From: CADEEX01 sp040081555
GTDB taxonomy: Bacteria > Acidobacteriota > Vicinamibacteria > Vicinamibacterales > CAVVIG01
Assembly (NCBI GenBank): GCA_040081555.1
Contig: JBEBGG010000030.1
Location: 1-32,062, forward strand
DNA length: 32,062 bases
Direction of reading: 5' to 3'
This document shows positions 15,880 to 24,634 of the stretch, piece after piece; within the stretch, counting starts at the first letter, position 1, and the number at the start of each line of letters is the position of its first letter. Below the pieces are notes generated by a model, which saw only the letters and a list, made by a program, of their open reading frames with translations, was not told the origin of the DNA and did not search any database. Made by a program: the position numbers and the translations under genes.

Positions 15880-17508
15880 GTCGCACGCCGACTGGCCCCT
15901 GCGTTTCACGACGGCCGCATCGCCAAATCTGGCAACAATGTCGAACTCCTCGCGGACGCCGCTGGGCACCGCCGGCAACTCCGCGATCGCGTAGGGGAGG
16001 CCGCCCGGCGTCAGCCAGCGCAAGAGGGCCTTCGTGAAGTCGTAGGAATCCCAATCGCGCGAGCGCGCAGAATGGCGAGGGTTGCCGAGCACTGCCAGGT
16101 GTAGCCAGTATGAGGATTCGTCATCGGCGACGAGATACTCCACGCACTGTGGCGGCACATTCGCCCGGGCCCAGTCGCCCGCGAGTTCGAGTGGGCGCGT
16201 CACTGCCGGTTGAATGTGAATGGCCATGCGCGTGGGCGCGGCAGCGACCGAGCGCACGGTCAGGACGACTGCCGCGGTGGCCAGGAGCCACGCGAATGCG
16301 GATTGCCAGCGCCCGCGCGGCACATGCGTCCATAACTCGCCGACCAGTGCGGCCACACCGGCGGCCTGCACAAACAGGAGGCCATAGAACATCTTCTGCG
16401 CCATGTATGGTGAGTTGTGCCGCCACGTGGCTGCGCCCCACAGCGCGGCAGACTGCACGAGAATCGACGCCGCCATCAGTCCTGTCACACGCGTGCGTGT
16501 CCGCAGCAGCGAGAGGAGCAGTCCCACCGTTGACGCCGCGAGAAACGGCCATCCATAAGCGGACACCTGCGGGAGCGCCGTTTCGCCGCCGACGGCGGCC
16601 ATCCCCATCCAGCGGATCCGATCGATCACGAATGAGCTTGCAACGCAGACCGGCAGGACCGATGCGACAAGGCCCTGCGCTCCGCGTCTGCGCAGGGGCA
16701 CTGCATGTTGCGTGAGCAACACCAGGCCGAGCATGACAAACGGAGGGCCGACAAGGATCGGCCACGTCAGAAAGAGCGCCGACGTGACGATAGCGAACGA
16801 TGCGAGCCATCGTGTTCCGCCGTTGTCGTACCACGCGACCACGGTCCACCAAGCAAAGAGCATGAAGAGCTCGGCGACGACCTGGGCGACGAAGGCGAAT
16901 TGCAGAAAGGAGCCGAGAAAGAACACCTGCGAGGCGAAGACCGTCAGAGCGACGGCGATCGCCAACGGATCGCGAGGCGTGAGCGCGGGCATCATGCGTC
17001 GTGCGATGAGTGCCACGAGCCCCACTTTCAGCGCGGCCACGTACGCGAGCAGCGGCTGCAGACCGTGAAGGCCAGTGCTGCCGCTCCAGGCGCCGGCCAG
17101 CGACGCCAGGATGTGGCTGCCCGGCGTGTAAAACGTCATCTCAGCCAGAAGGGGCTGGAGGTCGCGCCCATGAACGAGTTGCCAGTGCTCGTCGATGTAG
17201 CGAATGAGCTGCAGATGATGCGTTAGGTCCGGCCCCGTGCCCAGGGGAAGGAACGACGGGCGGGCGAGTAACATCAGCCAGCCGAACACGCTGATGACCA
17301 GCGCCGCCCACGACCAGAACGCGGTTGGTGCTGTTTCCGCCCTGCGCCAGAGCGGCCACCATGTGGCTCCGAAGGCGACGACGCTGAGGGCCAGCATTGG
17401 CCACGGCAGGAACGGCAGTCCGAACCGATCGGCCGTATATGCCGCGAGAACTGCCGCGGCAGGAGTGAGCACTAGGGCGGCGGCCGTCGCCTCGGCTTTC
17501 GTGATCAA
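15862..17508 (-). CDS. Polytopic membrane protein, GT-C-like
   Basis: The 548-residue protein has about twelve hydrophobic segments through residue 440, then a soluble tail. The first outside loop has GTGPDLTHHLQLIRYIDEHW. An acidic residue near the start of this loop is the hallmark of GT-C sugar transferases that use polyprenyl-phosphate donors. Later segments include LAIAVALTVFASQVFFLG and MFYGLLFVQAAGVAALVG. The start is TTG 17508 with GGAG 11 bases upstream. A later methionine at residue 38 is the alternative. It is convergent with the GT2 gene that could make its donor. Specific function is unknown. Transport or O-antigen-type roles cannot be excluded. Confidence 0.65.
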   Translation of the reverse strand: MITKAEATAAALVLTPAAAVLAAYTADRFGLPFLPWPMLALSVVAFGATWWPLWRRAETAPTAFWSWAALVISVFGWLMLLARPSFLPLGTGPDLTHHLQLIRYIDEHWQLVHGRDLQPLLAEMTFYTPGSHILASLAGAWSGSTGLHGLQPLLAYVAALKVGLVALIARRMMPALTPRDPLAIAVALTVFASQVFFLGSFLQFAFVAQVVAELFMLFAWWTVVAWYDNGGTRWLASFAIVTSALFLTWPILVGPPFVMLGLVLLTQHAVPLRRRGAQGLVASVLPVCVASSFVIDRIRWMGMAAVGGETALPQVSAYGWPFLAASTVGLLLSLLRTRTRVTGLMAASILVQSAALWGAATWRHNSPYMAQKMFYGLLFVQAAGVAALVGELWTHVPRGRWQSAFAWLLATAAVVLTVRSVAAAPTRMAIHIQPAVTRPLELAGDWARANVPPQCVEYLVADDESSYWLHLAVLGNPRHSARSRDWDSYDFTKALLRWLTPGGLPYAIAELPAVPSGVREEFDIVARFGDAAVVKRRGQSACDLSPQS

Positions 17509-17773
17509 TCCTATTGTTTCTCCGATGGGGCGATGAATCGGCTCGCCATCGCTTTACCGAGTGCGGTGGGTGAGCCCTTCATCCTGATTGTTGATGCCAG
17601 CCGACCTTGGCGCTCGCGCGGCAGGTCGCGGGAGGTGTGGGGCCGGGCCTGCGGCTGCGGTGCGCTGAACGACAGCGAGGCTGCCAGATTAAGGTTGCTA
17701 CGCCAATCCATGTCGATGTCATGGGTCGCGGTTAGCAGTTTCCTCAGCCACGGCAGGCGCTGCCCAGACGCCG

Positions 17774-18946
17774 CTAGATCGTCAGCTTGCGGGTGAACTG
17801 TGAGTTGTCCTCGAGGAACGACTTCTTGTTCTCGAGTTCCTGCGGCGTTGGCTGAATCTGCCCGCTGGCGTCGATGGCGCGCGAGACAAGTGTGTGCGCA
17901 CCAGGCGCTGCGCCTTTCCAGGCATACGAGAACAGCTTCCACGAGTACTTGCTCGCCAAGGTGGTCTTGTCCAGAGTTGCGGCCTGCCACGGTCCTTCGT
18001 CCACCTTCACCTCGACCGCTTTGATCGGCGAGAGGCCGTTGCTGAGCACGAAGCCCTGCACGGTGTGCGCACCGCCGCTCGCCGTGACGCGCGCGATCAC
18101 CGACTTCAGTCGCATGCGCGTCACCGCGCTTTCCTTCCACGTCATCTGGCCGTCGATCATTTCTCCGCGTAGCGTGCGGTACCAGCGCGCCTGGAAACGG
18201 CCGAGATAGGCGTCGTCCTGCACGTGGACATGCGTGAGCCACTTCACGTTGGCAACGCCGTACCAGCCGGGAACAATAAGGCGAAGCGGTGCGCCCTGGT
18301 GTTTGGTCAGCGGTTGGCCATTGAGCGCCCAGGCGACGATGATGTCAGGAGAGAATGCCTGCTCACGATTCAGCGCGCGTCCAAACTGCTGGTCAACGGT
18401 GAACTTCTGGGTGCGCCACTCGATCTCTTCGCTGCCCTTGTCGACGCCGAAAAACACGAACTCACGCGCTTCCGGTTTGACGCCGGCCTGATCCAGCAGC
18501 GCCTTGAGTGGCACTCCGGTCCATTTTCCGTTGCTCGCCAGCCCTTCGATCGACCGCGGGCTGTTGCCCGAACACTCGAAGCCGGCAATCAGCTCGACGC
18601 TCTTCATCTTCTTGAGTTCGTCGAGTGAAAACGAGACCTGCTTGTTGATGAGGCCGGTGATCTTAAGGCGGAAGGTGCTCAGATCGATGCCAGGATGCCC
18701 GTAGTGCTGGGTGGTGAAGAACTGATCAGCGGGCGTGAACTCGCTGAGCTTCCGGATGTCGAACGTGCGGCTGATGGCGTTTGGCACCGGATTGAACGTA
18801 CTTGGGATATCCGTGAAGGGCACGATCGCGTCGCCTTGCGCCAAGACTGGCAGGGACCACCCTGGGACGTTCACCAGCGAGAGACCGACGCCGGCCATAC
18901 TGAGCTGTTTCAGCAGGTCCCGGCGCGAGGTGGAGTGTGATGACAT
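17774..18946 (-). CDS. Tat-exported sulfite oxidase-like molybdopterin enzyme
   Basis: The 390-residue periplasmic enzyme has a twin-arginine signal (SRRDLLKQLSMAGVGLSL at 7-24). It then has the sulfite oxidase-type molybdopterin domain with the Mo-ligating Cys125 in AGFECSGN and the cofactor-binding stretch HQGAPLRLIVPGWYG, and a C-terminal dimerisation domain (about 260-380). Enzymes of this family oxidise sulfite to sulfate or act on related substrates. The N-terminal heme domain of animal enzymes is absent, as in SorA-type proteins, and no cytochrome partner gene is adjacent. moaC at 27324 belongs to the pathway that makes its cofactor. It lies 69 bp from the hybrid kinase gene on the same strand. 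The exact substrate is not proven. Confidence 0.88.
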   Translation of the reverse strand: MSSHSTSRRDLLKQLSMAGVGLSLVNVPGWSLPVLAQGDAIVPFTDIPSTFNPVPNAISRTFDIRKLSEFTPADQFFTTQHYGHPGIDLSTFRLKITGLINKQVSFSLDELKKMKSVELIAGFECSGNSPRSIEGLASNGKWTGVPLKALLDQAGVKPEAREFVFFGVDKGSEEIEWRTQKFTVDQQFGRALNREQAFSPDIIVAWALNGQPLTKHQGAPLRLIVPGWYGVANVKWLTHVHVQDDAYLGRFQARWYRTLRGEMIDGQMTWKESAVTRMRLKSVIARVTASGGAHTVQGFVLSNGLSPIKAVEVKVDEGPWQAATLDKTTLASKYSWKLFSYAWKGAAPGAHTLVSRAIDASGQIQPTPQELENKKSFLEDNSQFTRKLTI

Positions 18947-19015
18947 GGCTCGTGGCCCTCAATAGATGCCTGATCCGACAACGAAGAAATTGGGCGAATC
19001 GTAACACGGTCGCGC

Positions 19016-21184
19016 TCAATGGGCAGTCTCGAACAGTGACGCCACCGAGGCGACGAGTCGGACCGAGTCTATCGGTTTGGCCATGTGGATCTGGAAGCCC
19101 GCCCGCAGTGCCAGTTCCACGTCTTCAGGGCGCGTGTGGGCCGTGAGTGCGATGGCGGGCAGGTGTGAGACGTCGGTGTCCAGCCCACGGATGGATTGAA
19201 TCAGCGAGTAGCCATCTTCCTCAGGCATGCCGATGTCGGCAATTAGGAGATCGGGTCGCGTCTCGCGCAGGAGTTCCCGCGTTTCGGCCGCGGAACCGCT
19301 TGTCACCACGTTCGCTCCCGCATCTTCGAGGATCGTTCTCATGACGTCCCGCGCGTCGGTGTCGTCGTCGACCACCAGGACGGTGGCGCCGGCGAGGCGA
19401 GGAGGCTCCTGCGGGTCGAGGGCCGCGTCTGGATGGTCGACGGCGCCGTTCCCGCGTTCTGGCAGCCAAACGGTAAACGTCGTGCCTTTGCCTTCGCCAG
19501 CGCTTTCCGCGCGCACGGTCCCTTTGTGCAACCCGAGCAGATCGCGGACGATGGCCAATCCTAGGCCGAGGCCGCCATGCGCGCGTGTGGTACTGCTGTC
19601 GCCCTGACGGAATCGATCGAAGACGTGTGGCAGGAACTCGGGCGCGATGCCACTGCCGGTGTCGGCCACCACAATCTCGACGCCATCGCGCGCTGCTCGC
19701 GCGCTTACGGTGACAGTGCCGCCTGGTGGTGTAAATCGCACGGCGTTCGACAGCAGGTTCCAGAGGATTTGCTGCAGGCGGCGCGGATCGGCCCGGACGG
19801 TGTCAACCTCGACATGTTTCTCGAGCGACACCGATCTGGCATCCGCCGCGGGCCGGACCGATTCACAGGCAGCGTCGATGCTCGCCCTGACAGACACACT
19901 CGATAGACTGAGCCGCACGCGCCCGGCGGCGATGCGCGAGACATCGAGCAGTTCCTCGATCATCTGCGACTGCACGCGGGCGTTGCGCTCGATGACGCCG
20001 ACAGCGTGCATGACGCGCGCGCGGTTCCTGTCGGTACGCGTGAGAATGGACGCCCAGCCGAGAATCGCGTTGAGCGGCGTGCGGAGTTCGTGCGACAACG
20101 TCGCTAAAAAGTCGTCCTTCATACGGCTCGCCGTCTCCGCGTCCTGTCGTGCGCGCCGTTCCTGGCGTACTAGCTCACGGATGGAAGCGGCCATGTGCGA
20201 AAGCGTGACGCCAAGCTGACGTACCTCAGAGGGTCCGCCGACTGGCACTGGCGCGTCGAAATCGCCGCCACCGAGGGCCCGCGCCGCGATTGCCAGTCGT
20301 TTGATCGGACTGGTGAGGGCGCCGGCAATGATCATCGAGACGAGACCACCGGCCAGGCCGATGAGCGCCGAGGCGTAGGCGAGCAGTCGGCCCAATCGTT
20401 CCACGGGCTTAGTCGCATCGTCATATTGCACGTTGGCGACGATGCATCCGCCGCCGATGACGGCGCTGGGTCGCAGGCCGCTGATCACCTTGATGCCGCG
20501 GTAGTCCGTGGTGACGGTGGCTTCGGTGCTGCCAGAGAGGCACGCCGCAATCGGTGTCATCTGCACGGGGAATGCGGTCGGTGTCGCAAACGGTGCCGCG
20601 GTCAGGCGGTAGCCGGCCGCGCTGGTCAGGAAGGCTTCGCCGTTGCCTTCAAGACCCGCCCGATCGAGAAAGATGGCATTGAGATCCTCGAGGTCGAGGA
20701 GCACGTCGACGTCGAGATTTGCGCGGGTGGCGCGCATCGCATAGTGTCCCGTGCCGGCGACCCCGTCGATGCGGGCGAGTTGGGCAGGGGAAGGCGCCTG
20801 AATAGGACCCGCGCGGCCCTGGTGTACGAGCAACCGTTCCCGCGTGCTCAGATTGGTCGTGAGCGCGAGCTCTGAGCGATGCAGACCCCCGACTGCTGAC
20901 CTGAGACATTGTTCCTCAAAGCCGAAGTCGCCACGCGCGTTGCGCTCACCGCAGAGGCTCTCGAGACTGCCGAGAAAACTCTCGAGGCGGCGCTGCCGCC
21001 GTGTCAGGACGTCGGTCAGTTCGCGCGCGCGACTCTCGGCGACGAGCGAGACCGACTCCAGAGCCTGGTCTACGATTGCGTCCTGTGCCGCGCGGTAGGC
21101 GAACGTCCCGATGACTGCCGCGAGGCCAACGTTCACGACAATCAGGGCGAAGCCCAGCAGATATCGGAACGAGAGGCGAAACAT
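19016..21184 (-). CDS. Hybrid sensor histidine kinase with C-terminal receiver
   Basis: The 722-residue protein has a membrane helix (LLGFALIVVNVGLAAVIGTF), an extracytoplasmic sensor (about 35-270, dCache-like by layout), a second helix, a HAMP domain (TSPIKRLAIAARALGGGDFD), and HisKA with His365 in LSHELRTPLN. The ATPase domain has NLLSNAVRFTPPGG, DTGSGI and GLGLGLAIVRDL. A receiver domain ends the protein with the phospho-acceptor Asp650 in ADIGMPEEDGYS and KP near the end. ATG 21184 is chosen over the longer start at 21253 because AAGGA lies about eight bases upstream and the helix follows at once. No output regulator is adjacent, so it likely signals through a distant phosphotransfer partner. 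It may share a transcript with the sulfite oxidase-like gene downstream. Confidence 0.92.
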   Translation of the reverse strand: MFRLSFRYLLGFALIVVNVGLAAVIGTFAYRAAQDAIVDQALESVSLVAESRARELTDVLTRRQRRLESFLGSLESLCGERNARGDFGFEEQCLRSAVGGLHRSELALTTNLSTRERLLVHQGRAGPIQAPSPAQLARIDGVAGTGHYAMRATRANLDVDVLLDLEDLNAIFLDRAGLEGNGEAFLTSAAGYRLTAAPFATPTAFPVQMTPIAACLSGSTEATVTTDYRGIKVISGLRPSAVIGGGCIVANVQYDDATKPVERLGRLLAYASALIGLAGGLVSMIIAGALTSPIKRLAIAARALGGGDFDAPVPVGGPSEVRQLGVTLSHMAASIRELVRQERRARQDAETASRMKDDFLATLSHELRTPLNAILGWASILTRTDRNRARVMHAVGVIERNARVQSQMIEELLDVSRIAAGRVRLSLSSVSVRASIDAACESVRPAADARSVSLEKHVEVDTVRADPRRLQQILWNLLSNAVRFTPPGGTVTVSARAARDGVEIVVADTGSGIAPEFLPHVFDRFRQGDSSTTRAHGGLGLGLAIVRDLLGLHKGTVRAESAGEGKGTTFTVWLPERGNGAVDHPDAALDPQEPPRLAGATVLVVDDDTDARDVMRTILEDAGANVVTSGSAAETRELLRETRPDLLIADIGMPEEDGYSLIQSIRGLDTDVSHLPAIALTAHTRPEDVELALRAGFQIHMAKPIDSVRLVASVASLFETAH

Positions 21185-21554
21185 CAGTGCTGTCCTTATC
21201 GGTGATGGACCCTGGCCACTGCAGTCGTGTGCAGAGCTTGGTGCCCCCAACAAATGCTCACCGTCGATGACATGCCCAGCTTGTCACGTTTCCGGTCGAG
21301 CGTTTCACCTGGCGAGTGTGTCTGGAGAGCAGGATGATTCAGCCGGCTGGTCTGTAGTGACCACGCATAACTGTGGGTGTCGCCCGGGCTTGGCCGCCCA
21401 TTGCGACGCTGGTGGTTCACGTCCACCGGGACCTCCGGATTCTTGCCGACCGGCCAGGACTTCGGGAGTCGACCGGATGGGCGGACGCTTGGGCCAACGC
21501 GCCGCGGTGGCTGCAGAACGCTGGCGGCGCTATACTGAGTGGCCCTCCCGACGT
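21185..21554. other. 370-bp gap between the kinase and the tRNA
   Basis: No protein gene is supported. The minus-strand frame through it is a shadow that starts inside the tRNA. The gap carries the kinase ribosome site at its left end and the tRNA promoter element at its right end. Confidence 0.6.
21531..21536 (+). promoter_or_regulatory. -10 element (TATACT) of the tRNA-Leu promoter
   Basis: GCTATACTGA occurs 18 bases before the tRNA 5' end. The same ten bases occur before carD. No good -35 box lies 16-18 bases upstream. Confidence 0.5.
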
Positions 21555-21641
21555 GCCGGAGTGGTGAAACTGGCAGACGCGCGGGACTCAAAATCCCGTG
21601 TCCGCAAGGACGTGTCGGTTCGATTCCGACCTCCGGCACCA
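21555..21641 (+). tRNA. tRNA-Leu (anticodon CAA), CCA encoded
   Basis: This is an 87-base class II tRNA. The acceptor arms GCCGGAG (21555-21561) and CTCCGGC (21631-21637) pair fully, followed by A and an encoded CCA. The anticodon arm CGGGA-CTCAAAA-TCCCG gives anticodon CAA for UUG leucine codons. A long variable arm pairs GTCC with GGAC, and the T arm is GTCGG-TTCGATT-CCGAC. UUG is rare in such GC-rich genes, yet it is used as a start codon several times here. Confidence 0.96.
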
Positions 21642-21955
21642 CTTTTCCCCCATCCGCGTGACGGGTCTACTGCATCGCAGGAGGCCGTGTCATTGAGTGC
21701 CTAACGCCATCAGCGAGACGCAGATCGTGGGTGTACGTGTCGAGCGTCCTCGCACGCGTTGGGCGCGAGCGTTGGGAGGGGAGTGCGACCGCCGGACCGC
21801 CTGGCCGGACCGCTCCGATAGGTTCCTCTCACGGTGCCAGACCAGTTGAGTCAGAGGTCTGACCAGGCGGGTGCAGGTACGTGAGTGACCGTGAAAACGG
21901 CCAGGTAAAGTCTGCCGATCGGCGTAAATCCTTGGCCTTGCCGGTCTGCGATGTC

Positions 21956-21970
21956 GGCCATCCGATGGCC
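21956..21970. promoter_or_regulatory. Perfect palindrome upstream of carD, possible operator
   Basis: GGCCATC and GATGGCC flank one C as exact reverse complements, about 64 bases before the -10 element of carD. Two other palindromes lie within 45 bases. Binding by a regulator is a guess. Confidence 0.3.
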
Positions 21971-22033
21971 AAGAATGCCAAGAAATCCCTTATTTTGGGC
22001 CAATTATGGCCGTATCCCGCCAAGGAAGTGGGC

Positions 22034-22039
22034 TATACT
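22034..22039 (+). promoter_or_regulatory. -10 element (TATACT) of the carD promoter
   Basis: GCTATACTGA lies about 60 bases before GTG 22099, which predicts a leader of about 53 bases. No -35 box fits at 16-18 bases upstream, the type of promoter CarD proteins are known to help open. Confidence 0.5.
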
Positions 22040-22098
22040 GAAGGGACTGCGTTGGTCAAGTCAGGCGTACCATCCGCGGCTGCCTAACAGGGGGAATC

Positions 22099-22707
22099 GT
22101 GACATTTCTAGTCGGCGACAAGGTCATTTACCCGAATCATGGTCTCGGTATCGTCCAACGGATCGAAGAGAAGACGATTCTTGGGACGACGTGCGGTTTC
22201 TACCACCTGCGGATCGTCGCAAACGACACGATGGTGCTCGTCCCCGTCAGCAACGTTGACGGCGTGGGCCTGCGCCGTGCTATCAGCGACGAAGAGGTCG
22301 ATCGGCTGTTCACGCTCCTTGGCGACGGCAAGATCGACAACCACCAGAACTGGAAGGGGCGCTTCAAGGACAACTCCGACAAGATGCGCAGCGGCTCCAT
22401 CTACGACGTCGCTGATGTACTGAAAAGCCTGACGTTCCTTGCCAAGTCCAAGAGCCTCTCGTTCCGTGAGAAGCGCATGCTCGACCGGGCGAAGTTCCTC
22501 ATCATTTCGGAAGTCTCTGAAGTCATGCGCGAAACGGCTGCGGCGATCGAAGGGCGCGTCGACGGCTCGCTCGAGCGCTGCTTCACCACGAAGGCCCGCG
22601 TGGCCGCTCGTGCCAAGGTTGTGAAGGTAGCGACTCCGGCGCCGCGTGCGGCTGCGGCCGGTGCCGCACCAGCTGCTGGTCGCCGTTCAGCGCGCGCCGC
22701 GTCCTAA
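22099..22707 (+). CDS. carD: CarD/CdnL-family RNA polymerase-binding regulator
   Basis: The 202-residue protein has the RNA polymerase-interacting domain at 1-65 (FLVGDKVIYPNHGLGIVQRI, FYHLRIVANDTMVLVPVSN) and a helical DNA-binding domain at about 70-160 (LSFREKRMLDRAKFLIISEV). CarD binds the polymerase beta subunit and stabilises open promoter complexes, especially at rRNA and tRNA promoters. A basic, Ala/Pro-rich tail follows (about 165-202), longer than in typical 160-residue CarD and probably disordered. The start is GTG 22099 with GGGGGAA just upstream. A clear terminator follows at 22735, so carD is transcribed alone from its own promoter. Confidence 0.93.
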   Translation: MTFLVGDKVIYPNHGLGIVQRIEEKTILGTTCGFYHLRIVANDTMVLVPVSNVDGVGLRRAISDEEVDRLFTLLGDGKIDNHQNWKGRFKDNSDKMRSGSIYDVADVLKSLTFLAKSKSLSFREKRMLDRAKFLIISEVSEVMRETAAAIEGRVDGSLERCFTTKARVAARAKVVKVATPAPRAAAAGAAPAAGRRSARAAS

Positions 22708-22734
22708 CTTCCTCGTCCGCGCCGATTCATCCAG

Positions 22735-22769
22735 AAGGCCCGCTGGCTTCACCGCCGGCGGGCCTTTTT
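22735..22769 (+). terminator. Rho-independent terminator after carD
   Basis: The stem AAGGCCCGC (22735-22743) pairs with GCGGGCCTT (22758-22766) and an inner GGC/GCC pairing, followed by a run of T (22765-22769). It separates carD from plsC. Confidence 0.88.
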
Positions 22770-22789
22770 CACATATCATTCCCGAGCCC

Positions 22790-23509
22790 GTGCTTATCGC
22801 CGCCATCCGCTCTTTGGCGACCTACGTTGTCGTCTCCGTCTACGTGCTGATCGTCGGCCCCCCGGGCATGCTGCTGGCGATGCTCTTTGGCTGGACGGAT
22901 ATCCTCTACGTTCTCGGTCACTGGGGGGTCAAGGCCGGACTCTTCTTGAGCGGTATCTCGTACCGCGTGACGGGAAGAGAGCACCTGCCGGCCCGCGCGG
23001 CCGTGTTCTGCAGCAACCACCAGAGCAACATCGACCCACCGCTGCTCTTTGAAGTGCTGCACCCGCGCACGCACATCCTTTACAAGCACGAGATTGATCA
23101 GATTCCCGTGCTGGCGCGCGCGTTCCGCATGGGTGGCTTCATTCCCGTCGACCGGCGGAACAAGGAGTCGGCGATGCGCTCGATTGAGGCGGGCGCCGCC
23201 TCTATTCGTTCTGGCAACTCCTTCCTTATCTTCCCGGAGGGCACACGCAGCAAGACCGACGAAATGTTGCCATTCAAGAAGGGTGGCTTCATCATGGCGA
23301 TTAACGCCGGTGCCCCCATCGTTCCTGTGGCGATTCGAGGCGGCAAGGCCGCGATGAGGAAGGGAAGTCCGATTCTGCGCCCGGTCACAATCGAGATCCG
23401 GATCGGTACACCGATTGAAACCGCCGATGTGTCGATCAGTGAGCGCAGTCAGCTCATCGACAGAGTCCGCGCGGCGATTGAAGGACTACTGGCGGAGATG
23501 CACGCCTGA
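22790..23509 (+). CDS. plsC: 1-acyl-sn-glycerol-3-phosphate acyltransferase
   Basis: The 239-residue inner-membrane enzyme adds the second acyl chain to lysophosphatidic acid in phospholipid synthesis. The catalytic HX4D motif is NHQSNID with His77 and Asp82. The substrate-binding motif FPEGTRSK lies near 150, and the glycerolipid-binding MGGFIPVDR segment lies between. An N-terminal helix (YVVVSVYVLIVGPPGMLL) anchors it. GTG 22790 is chosen because the longer frame from 22646 would run through the carD terminator and overlap carD. It converges on the secreted Big_5-type gene with 15 bp between them. Confidence 0.93.
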   Translation: MLIAAIRSLATYVVVSVYVLIVGPPGMLLAMLFGWTDILYVLGHWGVKAGLFLSGISYRVTGREHLPARAAVFCSNHQSNIDPPLLFEVLHPRTHILYKHEIDQIPVLARAFRMGGFIPVDRRNKESAMRSIEAGAASIRSGNSFLIFPEGTRSKTDEMLPFKKGGFIMAINAGAPIVPVAIRGGKAAMRKGSPILRPVTIEIRIGTPIETADVSISERSQLIDRVRAAIEGLLAEMHA

Positions 23510-23524
23510 GCACCGCGGAACCTC

Positions 23525-24625
23525 TTAGCGTCCCGTATCGAACTTCAGCGCAAACGGCACGAGCGGCTGCTTGTCGGAGCCGAGGATCTGCTCCGAGAGC
23601 TCAACGAGCACCGTGCGGAACGGCTGGAGTGGTTCTCGGAACTTGATCTCGAGGACCCGCGTGCCCGGGAGGTATTGCGTTGTGAACTCCGGAGCGGGCA
23701 GGTCCTGCGCCGGTGGCGCGTACTTCACCATGACGTGAGTACGGAGGGTCGCCGGTTCGATGTCTCGCGAGAACTGGACTCGCACCGAGCTTGCCGCCGG
23801 CACGTCGGTCTCGCCGGACGTGGGCGCGCTGAAGATCACCTCGGGTGGCGGTGCGGCCGGCACATCGAGGCGCGGCTCGAGCACCGGGTCCTTAGGCGCC
23901 TGTGTCAGTTTCAAGGTGCCCGCGGTGGCGTCGAGCCACTGCAGACCGCGACCCTGCTGTAGGGTGCCTGAGACTTCGAGCCAACGCCCCGTATCAATAC
24001 GCGCGTCTAGCGCTAGCTCGAAGTCCTTCCCGCGCGGGCGGATGTTGCTCACCCAGATGGCCGCGTCCGCCGACCGCAGGACGAAGTCATAACGACTGCG
24101 TGCTGGCGCGTCGGCGAGATCGCCGAGGAGATTGCGCCCGGCGAACTGGCCGGTCAGCGTCAACTGCTGATCGAGGTAACGCGAGGGGTAGAGAACGATG
24201 TTGCGGATCGACGGGGCCGCTGGTGGCGTGGCCGCGGCGACTGCTGAGGCCACCAGAGCTGTCACCTGTCCCACCTGCGGCCAGGCACCCTGTGGGTCGA
24301 TGTTGAACAACTTCTTGAGATCCAGCTGGCGCAGGCGAGGGTCGTCGGCGTTCATTCTGCCGATGTCGAGGTACTCGCCGCGGATTTCGCTCAGGCCGTC
24401 TGGCACCGGGACTGTGGATACGACCTTCATGCTGAGGCTGTCGGCCGTGACGCGGAGCTCACCATCGTCTTGAAGTGCCACAGTGCCAACGACGATGACG
24501 GGGCGTTGATGGTAGAAGGTGGGATGCGCGATGAGCGCCGCGAGATTCGTGGCGCGCCGGACCGCCGGCTGCGCAGCAAGGGTGGCGGTCAGAAGGAATA
24601 GGAGTACGACGACACGCTTCGCCAT
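23525..24625 (-). CDS. Secreted protein with C-terminal Big_5 (SbsA-type Ig-like) domain
   Basis: The 366-residue exported protein has a signal peptide (VVVLLFLLTATLAAQPA). Two OB-like beta segments follow: FYHQRPVIVVGTVALQDDG at about 36-55 and YLDQQLTLTGQFAGRNLLGD near 160. The Ig-like end starts near 265 (PPEVIFSAPTSGETDVPAAS, VRVQFSRDIEPATL, ending LVPFALKFDTG). Big_5 domains bind or space components in envelope proteins. The middle is not recognised. It starts 9 bp after the OPT transporter gene and is probably co-transcribed with it, but how the two cooperate is unclear. Confidence 0.7.
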   Translation of the reverse strand: MAKRVVVLLFLLTATLAAQPAVRRATNLAALIAHPTFYHQRPVIVVGTVALQDDGELRVTADSLSMKVVSTVPVPDGLSEIRGEYLDIGRMNADDPRLRQLDLKKLFNIDPQGAWPQVGQVTALVASAVAAATPPAAPSIRNIVLYPSRYLDQQLTLTGQFAGRNLLGDLADAPARSRYDFVLRSADAAIWVSNIRPRGKDFELALDARIDTGRWLEVSGTLQQGRGLQWLDATAGTLKLTQAPKDPVLEPRLDVPAAPPPEVIFSAPTSGETDVPAASSVRVQFSRDIEPATLRTHVMVKYAPPAQDLPAPEFTTQYLPGTRVLEIKFREPLQPFRTVLVELSEQILGSDKQPLVPFALKFDTGR

Positions 24626-24634
24626 GGTGCGTGT

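Larger units (their letters stand above)
21642..22098. other. 457-bp gap before carD, palindrome-rich
   Basis: No protein gene is supported. The gap has a tandem pair of GCCGGACCGC (21791-21800 and 21804-21813), a hairpin CAGACC/GGTCTG (21838-21861), the palindromes GCCGATCGGC (21914-21923), GGCCATC-C-GATGGCC (21956-21970) and TTGG-G-CCAA (21995-22003), and the carD promoter element. The part from about 21880 on is noticeably less GC-rich than the genes around it. Confidence 0.6.

Noticed and set aside
17511..18242. Frames on both strands between the GT-C-like and sulfite oxidase-like genes, including plus 17533-17796
   Set aside because: No ribosome site, signal or family match. The longer minus frame is a shadow of the sulfite oxidase-like gene. 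The 265-bp gap appears to hold only the ribosome site of the GT-C-like gene.
21196..21642. Minus-strand 148-residue frame beginning VPEVGIEPTRPCGHG
   Set aside because: It begins inside tRNA-Leu. This text is a well-known false protein made by translating tRNA-Leu on the wrong strand.
21881..22087. 68-residue frame before carD
   Set aside because: It spans the palindromes and the carD promoter, and its residues look random. Treated as non-coding.
21642..22098. Possible integration scar at the tRNA-Leu 3' end
   Set aside because: No integrase, no repeat of the tRNA end and no mobile gene were seen downstream.
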